A program made the position numbers and the translations under genes. Source: Dioscorea cayenensis subsp. rotundata (Eukaryota; Streptophyta; Magnoliopsida; Dioscoreales; Dioscoreaceae). From it: a stretch of DNA of 64,000 nucleotides. Below the pieces are notes generated by a model, which ran no database searches, was not told where the DNA came from, and saw only the letters and a list, made by a program, of their open reading frames with translations. Positions 21,464 through 30,822 of the stretch are shown here, piece after piece. The stretch is taken from the NCBI RefSeq assembly GCF_009730915.1, contig NC_052486.1, positions 15,581,387 to 15,645,386 of the forward strand, read 5' to 3'. Positions within the stretch are counted from its first letter, which is position 1, and every line of letters starts with the position of its first letter.

Positions 21464-22542
21464 CTATAGCATTCTTGAGCCTCTCAAAGTGATCATTGGC
21501 TCGAGAAGGTGAAAACATAAGCACTGGGTTGGTTCCTCGGCCGCTGGAGGTGTCTCGGTCTCCATCGATGCAGGCTGAGACTCGGGGACGGGGTGAGATG
21601 CTCCGGCGTCATCACCCTCATCCTCAGCTATCTCTGGGGCTGGTAGAACTGACACAAAAACCCCTATCCTAACCCTGCGGACCATGCCCATCAACCGCAT
21701 CGTCTCTAGACCTAGGGGAGCGGGTACACTCGTCTTCTCGGCCCCGCGAATCGAATCCAAGAGACCCATGCCCAGCACTAATCTCGTAATGTAAGGACCC
21801 GAGAAGATCGCTCCCAGTCTAGTGTACTGTCCCTGGTGTCTAATGTAATCAGCCAAGATGTGCCCTAAGTGGATCGGTACGCGCTCTACCATCGAGTACA
21901 AGTACAGCAGCTCCTGGCAGCTTAAGACACCAGTACTATCGCCACGGCCATTCACCGACCTACTCATGATTGCATGCAAATATCTGTAGGCAGGTCGAGA
22001 AAGGCACGTGGGCTTGGAGACCCCCGGCTCGTACTGACCCTGACCACATAGCACTCTGTAAGCTCTCTGCGGGGTCAAGGTTCCAGGATAATCAGTAGGC
22101 AACTGTGCATACTACTTTGAACCTGTGACTGCCTCCTCGTATAAGCCAAGTAGTATGGAAAACTACGTAATACTCAAACTATAGTGGCATCCAAACACTC
22201 TGAACTGAATGGTACCAAACTGTTGAAGCTCGCATACGCTCTATCAACCTCAAACGAGGAGAGCACCTCTAGTGCAAACTCTCGGATAGCTGGCTCTCTA
22301 ATCGTCAACAACTGCGGCCAACCACTATCTGAAACAAGGTCCTCAACCTCATCAGTGAACTCATCTTCCTGCTGAAGATCTCGTAATATAGTCGTATCCA
22401 GGAATCGAGTCTGTCCGAAGCGGAGTCTCGATAAGCGCTCATAACGGGCCTGATGTTCGGGAATCGCAAATCGCATGCCCTCGGGCTCAGAGGATGACTC
22501 ACGTGGCCTCTTATCAGCTTGTTTCTTTGTCCTAGGTGCCAT
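21464..22542 (-). pseudogene. Athila ORF / putative plant transposon protein domain-like second ORF, frameshifted
   Basis: Two minus-strand frames make up one protein of about 355 residues. 22174-22542 starts MAPRTKKQADKRPRESSSEP, a basic, serine-rich leader, followed by FAIPEHQARYERLSRLR. 21464-22102 includes YPGTLTPQRAYRVLCGQGQY, then PAYRYLHAIMSRSVNGRGDS, HLGHILADYIRHQGQY, PYITRLVLGMGLLDS, and an acidic, proline-rich tail. This layout resembles the Athila ORF-1 / putative plant transposon domain proteins encoded between pol and the 3' LTR (the env-like position) of Athila elements. A frameshift lies between about 22103 and 22174. Its role is not established; the assignment is by resemblance. 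Confidence 0.55.
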
Positions 22543-22994
22543 GATCTGCCAAATTTAAACAAAATTAGTCAAACAAGTTGATAAAACAATACTGCAAAAA
22601 TCCACACGGTCGTGTGGAATTTCCGCACGCCCGTGTGGATTCACGGGGCGTGAGAACCGCACGGCCAGGTATCAACAATCCAAAAATACAACTCAATAAT
22701 ATCTCTAACTTTGTTCTAAACGTAAATTATTGTTCCAATTGAAGAAACGAAGCATTGTTAACCAGATTAATCAATAGAAATCATGAATTGACGAAGAAGA
22801 TGAAGAAAATGAATTTACCGACGAGGAGAAGTGAGAAAATAGAGAGCCGGCCGGAAAACTTGCTAAAATCCCACCAAACTGGCGCAATGGACTCGGAGAA
22901 TGTTGTGAGAGTGTTTTCAAGTGAAAAGGAGTCGCGAAGAAGGAGAGAAATCATCCCCTTTTTAAACAGAACTCGCGACTTTTGACGTTCTGTG

Positions 22995-23590
22995 CATCCA
23001 CACGAGCGTGTGGAAATTCCCCACGCCTGTGTGTCTCACTTAAAAAGCTCCACAGGGGCATATACACGCCCCTGTGCACTCTCGGGAAAAACTCTCACTG
23101 ACTTAGAACGATCTCCCACGGCCGTGTGGAAATTATCCACGCCCGTGCGCCAGACCCACAGGGGAATACGCATGCCCCTGTGGCTTCCCTGGACATCCGA
23201 GAAAGATATCAAGTCTTCCACACGCCCGTGCGGAAATTCCCCACGGGCATGGACATTCACAAGCCCAATTCACAGAGGTAGCCGCACGCCCCTGTGTTTT
23301 CTTGGGATGGAGGATACAACCTGTAAAGCTTTGCACGGGCGTGAGGAAATTACCCCACGCCCATGTGTGGTTCACAAGGTCAACCACAGGGGCGAGTCCA
23401 CGCCCCTGAGTGTTCTCGGGAAAATCTGCCCAACTCTGCAGGAAGGCACATGCCCGTGCGGAAATTACCCACGGGCGTGCGCCAGTCGCATGGTCGTCCA
23501 CAGGGGCAGCCGCACGCCCCTGTGCCTTCTCTGGAAGAGTTCACAATGCACATCCACGGGCGTGTGGAAATTTCCCACGCCCGTGCGTTT
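22995..23590. repeat. Tandem array of about 110-bp units, each with two GC-rich hairpins
   Basis: Six copies of a CACGGGCGTGTGGAAATT-type element start its units near 23011, 23126, 23233, 23343, 23457 and 23563 (spacing 106-115 bp). Between them are five 26-base hairpins of form CACAGGGGC…GCCCCTGTG at 23051-23076, 23157-23182, 23271-23296, 23385-23410 and 23499-23524. The same palindromes appear in family-1 LTRs (1550-1632, 48155-48235, 62815-62890). The 204-residue plus-strand frame and the minus-strand frames across it follow from the repeat and are not claimed as genes. Confidence 0.8.
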
Positions 23591-23870
23591 TCTCTGGATG
23601 ACTTAGAAAAACCTGCAGGCTCTGCAGAAATATTCTGAACATGTTGACACACTCAGAGCCTGCCCTATTATGCAAAATTTACCAGATAAAAACATAAAAA
23701 TAGAAGTCAAACGACCAAGTTTCGCCAATTCGCAACAAAACACACAATGAATTCCTTTAAAACCCACAATAAAATCGTAGCACAAGCACTCAAAAATTTA
23801 AACACCAACACTTAACAATTTATTCATGCAAACAAACTAAACTAAAAGGCATGAAAACAGTAAACACCTA

Positions 23871-23931
23871 GGTTGCCTCCCAAGAAGCGCTTGTTTAACG
23901 TCACTGAGCTTGACGTATCTTTCTTACCTCA
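23871..23931 (-). promoter_or_regulatory. Conserved post-ORF motif with splice-donor-like start (family 1)
   Basis: Minus strand: stop TGA overlapping TGAGGTAAGAAAG, then TACGTC, then AAACAAGCGCTTCTTGGG and AGGCAACC. The same block follows the ORF in family 2 (30761-30822) and family 3 (55001-55066). Confidence 0.7.
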
Positions 23932-24818
23932 CGAGGGTTTGAAAAGAGTATGTTCCTCCCGAGTAGTTATTGCATAGCTACTTCCCTTAAACCAAAAATT
24001 TGCTTGCCGGGGTGGAATATTTGTTGGAGAGTCCAACCATTTTACCTTTGGCCTCCAAGGAAACAATTTGGGTTGGGAATTGTCCAAGCTTAGCATAGGT
24101 GGGTCATTGGATGGTTTCAATCTCCTACCCACATCTCTCCCAAACCCAAAATCTCTTTCTTGCAATTTATGAATTGATCAATACCCAAGAGAGATGCGTG
24201 CTCCATTACCTTAGTAGTCGCTCCTTCTTCAATTTCAACTTGAAAACAATCTGTCTTCGCCAACTCTCCTTGCATCATTTCTTGCTCACAAACATACTGT
24301 CCACTCAAACAATCATCATATTGAGTGAACGGTTCTTCTTGTATCCTCTCGATCTCGACAACATCATACTCGTTCCGCCCCACTTCTTCATTGTCATTCA
24401 CTACCACATCTCCTCTACAAGGAACTTGACTTGCATGCTCAAATACTTGTTGTTCCTTGGAGAGTGTGTCAAGTATCCCTCCTAATTGATGCTCAAGGTT
24501 TTTATAGGAGGCCTCATGACATCTTCGTGTGGTCTCCATATTTTGGACACAGACATCGGATGCTTCAATAAAGTTAGCTAATACTCTTTGTAACTGAAGT
24601 GCATCCTCGCCGAGTATCTCACCCCTTTGACATTCCTCTTGAGGTGTCTCCCAATGTTGTTCACCATTATTCCATAATAAGTTTGGGTAGCCCACTTCAA
24701 TTGGATGATAAGCGTTGTAACATGGAATGTTTTGTTGTCGTAAAGTAACAATTCTATCAACTTTTTTACTGAGAGCTTTGACCTGCAAATATAGAGCAAC
24801 GACTGGGTCAATCATCAT
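23929..24818 (-). pseudogene. Unrecognised gag-position protein of the family-1 element (one frameshift)
   Basis: Starts at 24818, 186 bp inside the PBS, where Gag is expected, but I see no Gag, zinc-knuckle, protease or RT motif. Order: coiled-coil-like LYLQVKALSKKVDRIVTL; a YHPIEVGYPNLLWNNGEQHW segment; a helical stretch LQRVLANFIEASD … YKNLEHQLGGILDTL; an acidic middle; then, after a frameshift near 24120-24165, RLKPSNDPPM, NSQPKLFPWRPK, GSSYAITTREEHTLFKPS and stop TGA 23929-23931. About 296 residues. The C-terminal half is clearly homologous to the product at 30820-32220. Function unknown; an RNA- or particle-related role is inferred only from its position. Confidence 0.7.
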
Positions 24819-25004
24819 TTAAAATCCTTGCAATAAAAAATAAGAGATGACAAAAGAAAAACAAATGAGAATGATGGAAGAATAAGAAAGTGTGAAATTT
24901 TTTTTTTAGAATAAATCAAAACGGTGATAGAGAAGAGATGTGAAATAGAATGAAGGGTAAATAGCGAAGAAAAAAAAGTGCAAAGTATCTCTAAATGCCT
25001 AGCT

Positions 25005-25021
25005 CCCCGGCAACGGCGCCA
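25005..25021 (-). other. Primer-binding site, tRNA-Asp type (perfect)
   Basis: Minus strand TGGCGCCGTTGCCGGGG, an exact complement of the plant tRNA-Asp 3' end, 6 bases inside the LTR end. Confidence 0.9.
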
Positions 25022-25027
25022 AAAACT

Positions 25028-25201
25028 TGACAAGTTCCCCTTGCTTATATCCCGCAAGTGCACGGGTTTGTCGAAGTAATAATCCCGGATGAGCGGGGTC
25101 GAATCCATAGGGAGTAGGGATTAAAGACACTTAATTCGATTCTTAGCTATGTGGAGTATCAACAATGATAAGTGTAGTAATGTTTCAATTCTCGAAATTA
25201 A
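25028..25201 (-). repeat. Family-1 5' LTR, cut by the assembly gap
   Basis: Starts TGACAAGTTCCCC and matches 18095-18270. The rest is lost in the gap. Confidence 0.85.
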
Positions 25202-26201
25202 NNNNNNNNNNNNNNNNNNNNNNNNNNNNNNNNNNNNNNNNNNNNNNNNNNNNNNNNNNNNNNNNNNNNNNNNNNNNNNNNNNNNNNNNNNNNNNNNNNN
25301 NNNNNNNNNNNNNNNNNNNNNNNNNNNNNNNNNNNNNNNNNNNNNNNNNNNNNNNNNNNNNNNNNNNNNNNNNNNNNNNNNNNNNNNNNNNNNNNNNNNN
25401 NNNNNNNNNNNNNNNNNNNNNNNNNNNNNNNNNNNNNNNNNNNNNNNNNNNNNNNNNNNNNNNNNNNNNNNNNNNNNNNNNNNNNNNNNNNNNNNNNNNN
25501 NNNNNNNNNNNNNNNNNNNNNNNNNNNNNNNNNNNNNNNNNNNNNNNNNNNNNNNNNNNNNNNNNNNNNNNNNNNNNNNNNNNNNNNNNNNNNNNNNNNN
25601 NNNNNNNNNNNNNNNNNNNNNNNNNNNNNNNNNNNNNNNNNNNNNNNNNNNNNNNNNNNNNNNNNNNNNNNNNNNNNNNNNNNNNNNNNNNNNNNNNNNN
25701 NNNNNNNNNNNNNNNNNNNNNNNNNNNNNNNNNNNNNNNNNNNNNNNNNNNNNNNNNNNNNNNNNNNNNNNNNNNNNNNNNNNNNNNNNNNNNNNNNNNN
25801 NNNNNNNNNNNNNNNNNNNNNNNNNNNNNNNNNNNNNNNNNNNNNNNNNNNNNNNNNNNNNNNNNNNNNNNNNNNNNNNNNNNNNNNNNNNNNNNNNNNN
25901 NNNNNNNNNNNNNNNNNNNNNNNNNNNNNNNNNNNNNNNNNNNNNNNNNNNNNNNNNNNNNNNNNNNNNNNNNNNNNNNNNNNNNNNNNNNNNNNNNNNN
26001 NNNNNNNNNNNNNNNNNNNNNNNNNNNNNNNNNNNNNNNNNNNNNNNNNNNNNNNNNNNNNNNNNNNNNNNNNNNNNNNNNNNNNNNNNNNNNNNNNNNN
26101 NNNNNNNNNNNNNNNNNNNNNNNNNNNNNNNNNNNNNNNNNNNNNNNNNNNNNNNNNNNNNNNNNNNNNNNNNNNNNNNNNNNNNNNNNNNNNNNNNNNN
26201 N
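25202..26201. other. Scaffold gap (1000 N)
   Basis: Exactly 1000 N. Sequences on the two sides belong to different elements in opposite orientation, so contiguity is not proven. Confidence 0.95.
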
Positions 26202-27154
26202 AGTTTCAGTGCTTGGAGACCCGAATGACGGACTTTAGAGAAAGCTTTTGACATGATTCGCTCTAATCATCGGATACAAGATTCCAATCGGTGGAAGCTA
26301 TACTCGCAACCACCCACGTCATTGCACAATCTAGAAAATCAAGTGGGTCAAATTGCAAAGTCGTTATCGGATAGGCCACAAGGAAGCTTACCTAGTAACA
26401 CCAAAACCAATCCAAGAGAACATGTGCAGGTAATCACTTTAAGAAGTCATCGTGAAGTTGAATATAGGCTTCCAAGTTAGAAGACCAATGTTGAAACACC
26501 CAACGTCATGGAGGTTGATGAGAGAGTAAACAAAGAGAAGGAGGTGGCACTGCCACCTTACAAGCCAAGAATCCCTTATCCTTCAAGGTTGAAGGACGAT
26601 CAAAATGATGAGCAATACAAGAAGTTCTTGTGTATATTCAAGTAATTGCACATCAAGATTCCTTTTATGGAAGTGTTGTCCCAAATGCCATGATATGCAA
26701 AGTTTTTGAGGGATATTTTGACCAATAAGAGGAAGTTGGAGCAGAGTGCATCGGTGATCTTAGATGCCTCTTGTTCGATAGTTTTACGAAAAAATATCCT
26801 GAACAAGAAGAAAGACCTCAGAAGCTTCATCATTCAATGTAACATTGGTAATTTGGGTGAAAAGATGGCATTGGTGGATTCATGGGCTAGTATCAACATC
26901 ATGCCATATCTTTCTTTTAAAAGCTAGGCTTGGGAGAGCCTAGGCCTACTCGGATGACACTTCAATTGGCGGAATGAATGGCGAGACATCCGTGGGGCAT
27001 CATTGAAGACATGCTTGTCAAGGTTGACAAGTATATATTTCTTGTAGACTTCTTAGTGTTGGATGTCGATGAGGATATAGATGTTCCTTATATACATGGG
27101 AGGCCATTCTTGCCCACTTCCAAGGCACTTATCGACATGAAAGGTGGGGAGTTG
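26202..27154 (+). pseudogene. Athila-type Gag C-terminus and retropepsin fragment, interrupted by an insertion
   Basis: Plus-strand frames read LENQVGQIAKSLSDRPQGSL then PREHVQVITLRS (Gag-protease linker, as also seen at 53670-53760), VALPPYKPRIPYPSRL, DILTNKRKLEQS, and a retropepsin core LVDSWASINIMPYLSF at about 26872-26922. Then come LVKVDKYIFLVDFLVLDVDE and GRPFLPTSKALIDMKGGEL. The active-site D-S-G triad is changed: the glycine position is tryptophan. Several stops are present (for example TAA at 26643). The reading stops at 27154 exactly where a minus-strand LTR begins, so the element was interrupted there. Confidence 0.8.
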
Positions 27155-28499
27155 TGATGAGCCCGCAAGTGCATGGGTCGTCAGTAATACCCGCATGCGT
27201 GACACAGGGGTCATATTCCCTAGGGTCCCAAGAGCTGCTATTACTTCACCCTAGACAACACTGTATAGTCTACCAAATATAGGACTAAAACAAGTTAAGG
27301 AAAATAATAAGGAGAAAACTATAAACACATGGACTAAGGCTCACCACATAAACATACTAAGGAAGAAAGTAACAATGAAAGTGCTAGGTCCCCGGGCAAG
27401 GATCTCCTTGGGACTACTAAAGCTAGATAAATGTTAGATTTACACAAGAAGCAGTGGTTGGACCAAGAGATATCCAAAAATAGATCACCCCAATGGTTAC
27501 GAGGGTAATCCCTAATCCAATAAGAGTATTGGCTCAGAATCTCTTCTGACCAAATCCTCCTACGATCGCATTACAAGTAGGGATATCTCAAATTAAGGAC
27601 GAAACTAAATCTAGATACAACACTAATAGATGGAGGGGCATGAAACACCCAATGGTCATAGTGTATTCATACGCAGTATCCCTTCTAAGCAAGTGTGTGT
27701 CGAGTACAAGGGTGACTGGTCTCGCACCAAATACAACCTAGAAATTGGATCACGTAGTTCTCATGCAAAACAACACATCAAAAGAGCACCAAGCAAGGAT
27801 CACAAAACCACACAAATACCATAAATGCAAATCAAGCATCCATATAAGCAAGTTCGTCCCATGGGTCACCTGGATGCCCTCGTGACCTTGGGAGTCTAGT
27901 TCATCATCAATAAAGGAGCAAGTGTAGGAGATAAGAGATACAAAGAAAAGCTTATAACAAACTCCCTAAGATGAAGACTCAGAAGGTGGTGATGAGGAAC
28001 TCGTTGGATCGTCATGGTGAGCTCCTAGATTGTTTTCCCTTTAGTGTTACCTTCTTCCCCTTCGACGGTTCCCCTCGATCTGGCTTCTCCTGTGGCTTTG
28101 AAGCACTCAAAAATGATGGTGGATAGTGGTGGCGAAAGTCCCCCAAATGATGCCCTAACAAAGCTTTTATATGCCCAGATCCCGATGGGTAAACGGGTCA
28201 ATATACGGCCGAATCGCCCGACGCCCGGGATATCCAGCTTTTGCGGTAGCCCGCAATGAGCTATAGTAATCAAGCTACAGATAAATCGCATAAGATGCTT
28301 GCTACAGTGAGTCCCTTGTTCGAACTCGCTTTGATGCCGACTCATCCCCAATCGCGCAGCTAAGTCCCCTGAGCTTTCAAGTATGCCTAAAATGCAATAA
28401 TAACACAATTTAGACCAAAAGGGCATCGATTCATTAATAAAATACATAATTCATACATAATAAATACATGTAAAATACATACATTTAGAGCGTTTATCA
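27155..28499 (-). repeat. Family-2 3' LTR
   Basis: 1345 bp, minus strand, from TGATAAACGCTC (28499) to …GGGCTCATCA (27155), matching 32419-33527 over their common part. A polypurine tract (minus GTGGGGATGTT, about 28500-28511) abuts it. Confidence 0.8.
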
Positions 28500-28518
28500 A
28501 ACATCCCCACTCCTAAGC

Positions 28519-28540
28519 GTTTGCTTGTCCCCAAGCAAAC
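28519..28540 (-). promoter_or_regulatory. Hairpin 2 of the family-2 element
   Basis: Perfect 9-bp stem GTTTGCTTG / CAAGCAAAC with a 4-base loop, directly upstream of the polypurine tract. Confidence 0.65.
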
Positions 28541-29432
28541 AAACATGAAAACCATGGGTAAGAAGATAAACGGCTAAATGTACGACCTCAAGCTCAATAG
28601 TAAAGAACTCCACAAGCACAAATAGACAGAAATAAAGATGTGAGCTATTCAATAAATAGTGAAGTAATAATAGTTCTATCTCATTTAGAGTGCTCCTGTG
28701 AGTGTGTGCTAACCCCCACCTTGACCTCCACACCCTGGATTACCCCAGGATGCCCATTCACCCCACACAAAATGAAAATGGCATTAAAATGATAAAGACA
28801 TTCTCAGTACTCAATTAAGAGTCCTCTGGTTCCTAGATAACACTCTAACTTTCAAGTAACTATGCTGAAAACCTTAAGGGAACAGAGAGATAGTATATTT
28901 CTTTCACAGATATATACAAGCATACACATGCGAGTCCGACTAACATAGACTGCACAAAAATGTTTTACAATCTTTCTAAAGGATGCACATGCCGATTAGG
29001 GCACAAATGCCACCCAGCGTACTCGAATACAGTCTACATAGATGCATTCATGCTATACTAGCGGAGGAATACTCGTCATATACTCATCCACATGTACAAA
29101 CTATATCTCATGTCCCTTGTATAGACTTGCTACAATAGTACCTCTAAGCTAAAGAAAAATAAAAGGAACACAAAAGCTCTTAAAAGTGCATTGAAAATAG
29201 AATTTAACAAATTAATGCCAAAATCATAATGATGGGTTGGTTGGAGTGTACAAGGTAGAAGTAATCGTGAACATGTATATAGGTGGACTAGAGATGATAC
29301 AGAACTACATTCTAGCACAAATAAAGTACAACTCACAACTATCATTCTACCAAGATAGGAAGTCCTTAACAATAAAATCATAGCTATCATAGGTAATCAA
29401 GCATACAAATGCAAACATTTTCAAAGTTCATT
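28541..29432 (-). other. Family-2 3' untranslated region, distal part
   Basis: No coding motif; short frames only. Lies between hairpin 1 and hairpin 2; the corresponding interval in families 1 and 3 has nearly the same length. Confidence 0.5.
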
Positions 29433-29452
29433 GCACATTGCCCTCAATGTGC
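29433..29452 (-). promoter_or_regulatory. Hairpin 1 of the family-2 element
   Basis: Stem GCACATTG / CAATGTGC with loop CCCT. Relative to families 1 and 3 the second pair is C-G instead of T-A, changed on both sides, so pairing is preserved. Confidence 0.7.
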
Positions 29453-30760
29453 CTAATCAATAGAATGCAACAAGATAGACAATATAAACATAGTAAGAGG
29501 GCTTCGTGAACTTCCCCGAGTCTCAAAGCATGAGTCGTGAAGTCCATGAGATCGAGGTGACCACCAAAGATCATGGTAGATGATGGAGGAAGAAAGTGTG
29601 CTTGATGTCCAATTCCACCCTGCAAGGCAGAAAAGAACATCACCTCGAGGCATCTATTCACACACCCATCAACACAAACACAATAAACAACTTCAACACA
29701 AAAAAAATGAAAACATAGAAATAAAAGAAAATAGAAAACAGAGCAATGTCCATGTGATCTGAGCCAAGTGTCCTTGTCCTTGAGTCGGTAGTAATGGAGG
29801 CCCAAAACTTGTCATTTGTCATCGGGTAAGGAAGGGAGGAAGAGAACCATCCCTCCTAGCTCTCTTGAAAGCTAATTTCCTGATGGGCATCAGCAAAAAC
29901 ACAGAGGAGATCATCCAACCAAGTTACAAGCAAAGTGGGCATCGAAAGAATGAAGAAAATCAAGAAAATGCCAGTGCTACAGTAATTTCGGAAATTTTTT
30001 TCAAGAACTTTGCTTGTAAAAGTAGCCAAAAATTTTACAAAACAAGGAAAACACTTTGATCATCACTAAGCATTCACAAACCAACAAAAGTCCCAGAAAT
30101 TCCACCCTCAAAAACAAAAAGAACTCAAGGTTTTGAGTGAGGGTCAAACCCTTGCCCTAGAGTTAGACGAGTGAATCTAAGGGTTGAATCTGGCCGAAAG
30201 CTTGCTCAAACTCCAAATTTTCGTCACTTAAATGGAAAAGAGGAGGAGGAGAGCAAACTAGAGCAAAACAAAATGATGAAAAATGGTGGAGAAATGAGGG
30301 AGAAAAGGTTAGAAGAATGGGGAAGAAGGATGAATAGTAAAGTGCCCCAAATCCTCACTTTAATAGCCCTCACTCGGGTGGTCTTGAGGGGCATTCTTAC
30401 GGACGCAAGGATGGTCCTCAAGACTCTCTGGATGAGTCCCGAGGGGCATCCTTGCTGCCGTAAGGATGGTTCTAGGGTTTTTTCTGGATACACAACTTTT
30501 GTTCTCCACACTATGCACACTCCGTTTATGATTAAAACCTTGAAAAATAAAGCTGGAAACATCGACAAAACACTCAAAACATCAACAAGCATGCATTAAG
30601 AATAAGAATTGCTCAAAGACCACATGACAAATAGGAAACGACAAAGGCTAAAGAACTAAGAAAAACGAAGAAAATGCAATTACAACCAAACCACACAAAG
30701 AGTACAAGTTAAGCAGAACAACACAAATGAGAAAAAGAATACGATAAATGAAAAGAACTT
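29453..30760 (-). other. Family-2 internal untranslated region
   Basis: No recognisable second ORF of the kind present in family 1. Contains near-repeats of GAGGGGCATTCTTACGGACG-type sequence around 30385-30470 that can pair with one another. Frames at 30171-30599 show no known domain. Confidence 0.5.
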
Positions 30761-30822
30761 GGTTTGCCTCCCAAGAAGTGCTTGTTTAACATCATTAGCT
30801 CGACGTACCTCTTTCTTACCTA
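30761..30822 (-). promoter_or_regulatory. Conserved post-ORF motif with splice-donor-like start (family 2)
   Basis: Minus strand: stop TAG within TAGGTAAGAAAGAG, then GTACGTC, then AAACAAGCACTTCTTGGG and AGGCAAACC. Same order as at 23871-23931 and 55001-55066. Confidence 0.7.

Noticed and set aside
22995..23590. CRISPR-like array
   Set aside because: Regular spacing exists, but the 'repeats' and 'spacers' are themselves palindromic variants of each other, inside a plant retroelement, with no cas genes.
22992..23606. 204-codon plus-strand frame and overlapping minus-strand frames
   Set aside because: They lie entirely in the 110-bp hairpin array; openness on both strands follows from the repeat, and no domain is seen.
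25121..26254. Long open frames of 340-400 codons across the N run (also at 37003-38643 and 60334-61706)
   Set aside because: Nearly all codons are undetermined N; the frames are artefacts of gap filling.
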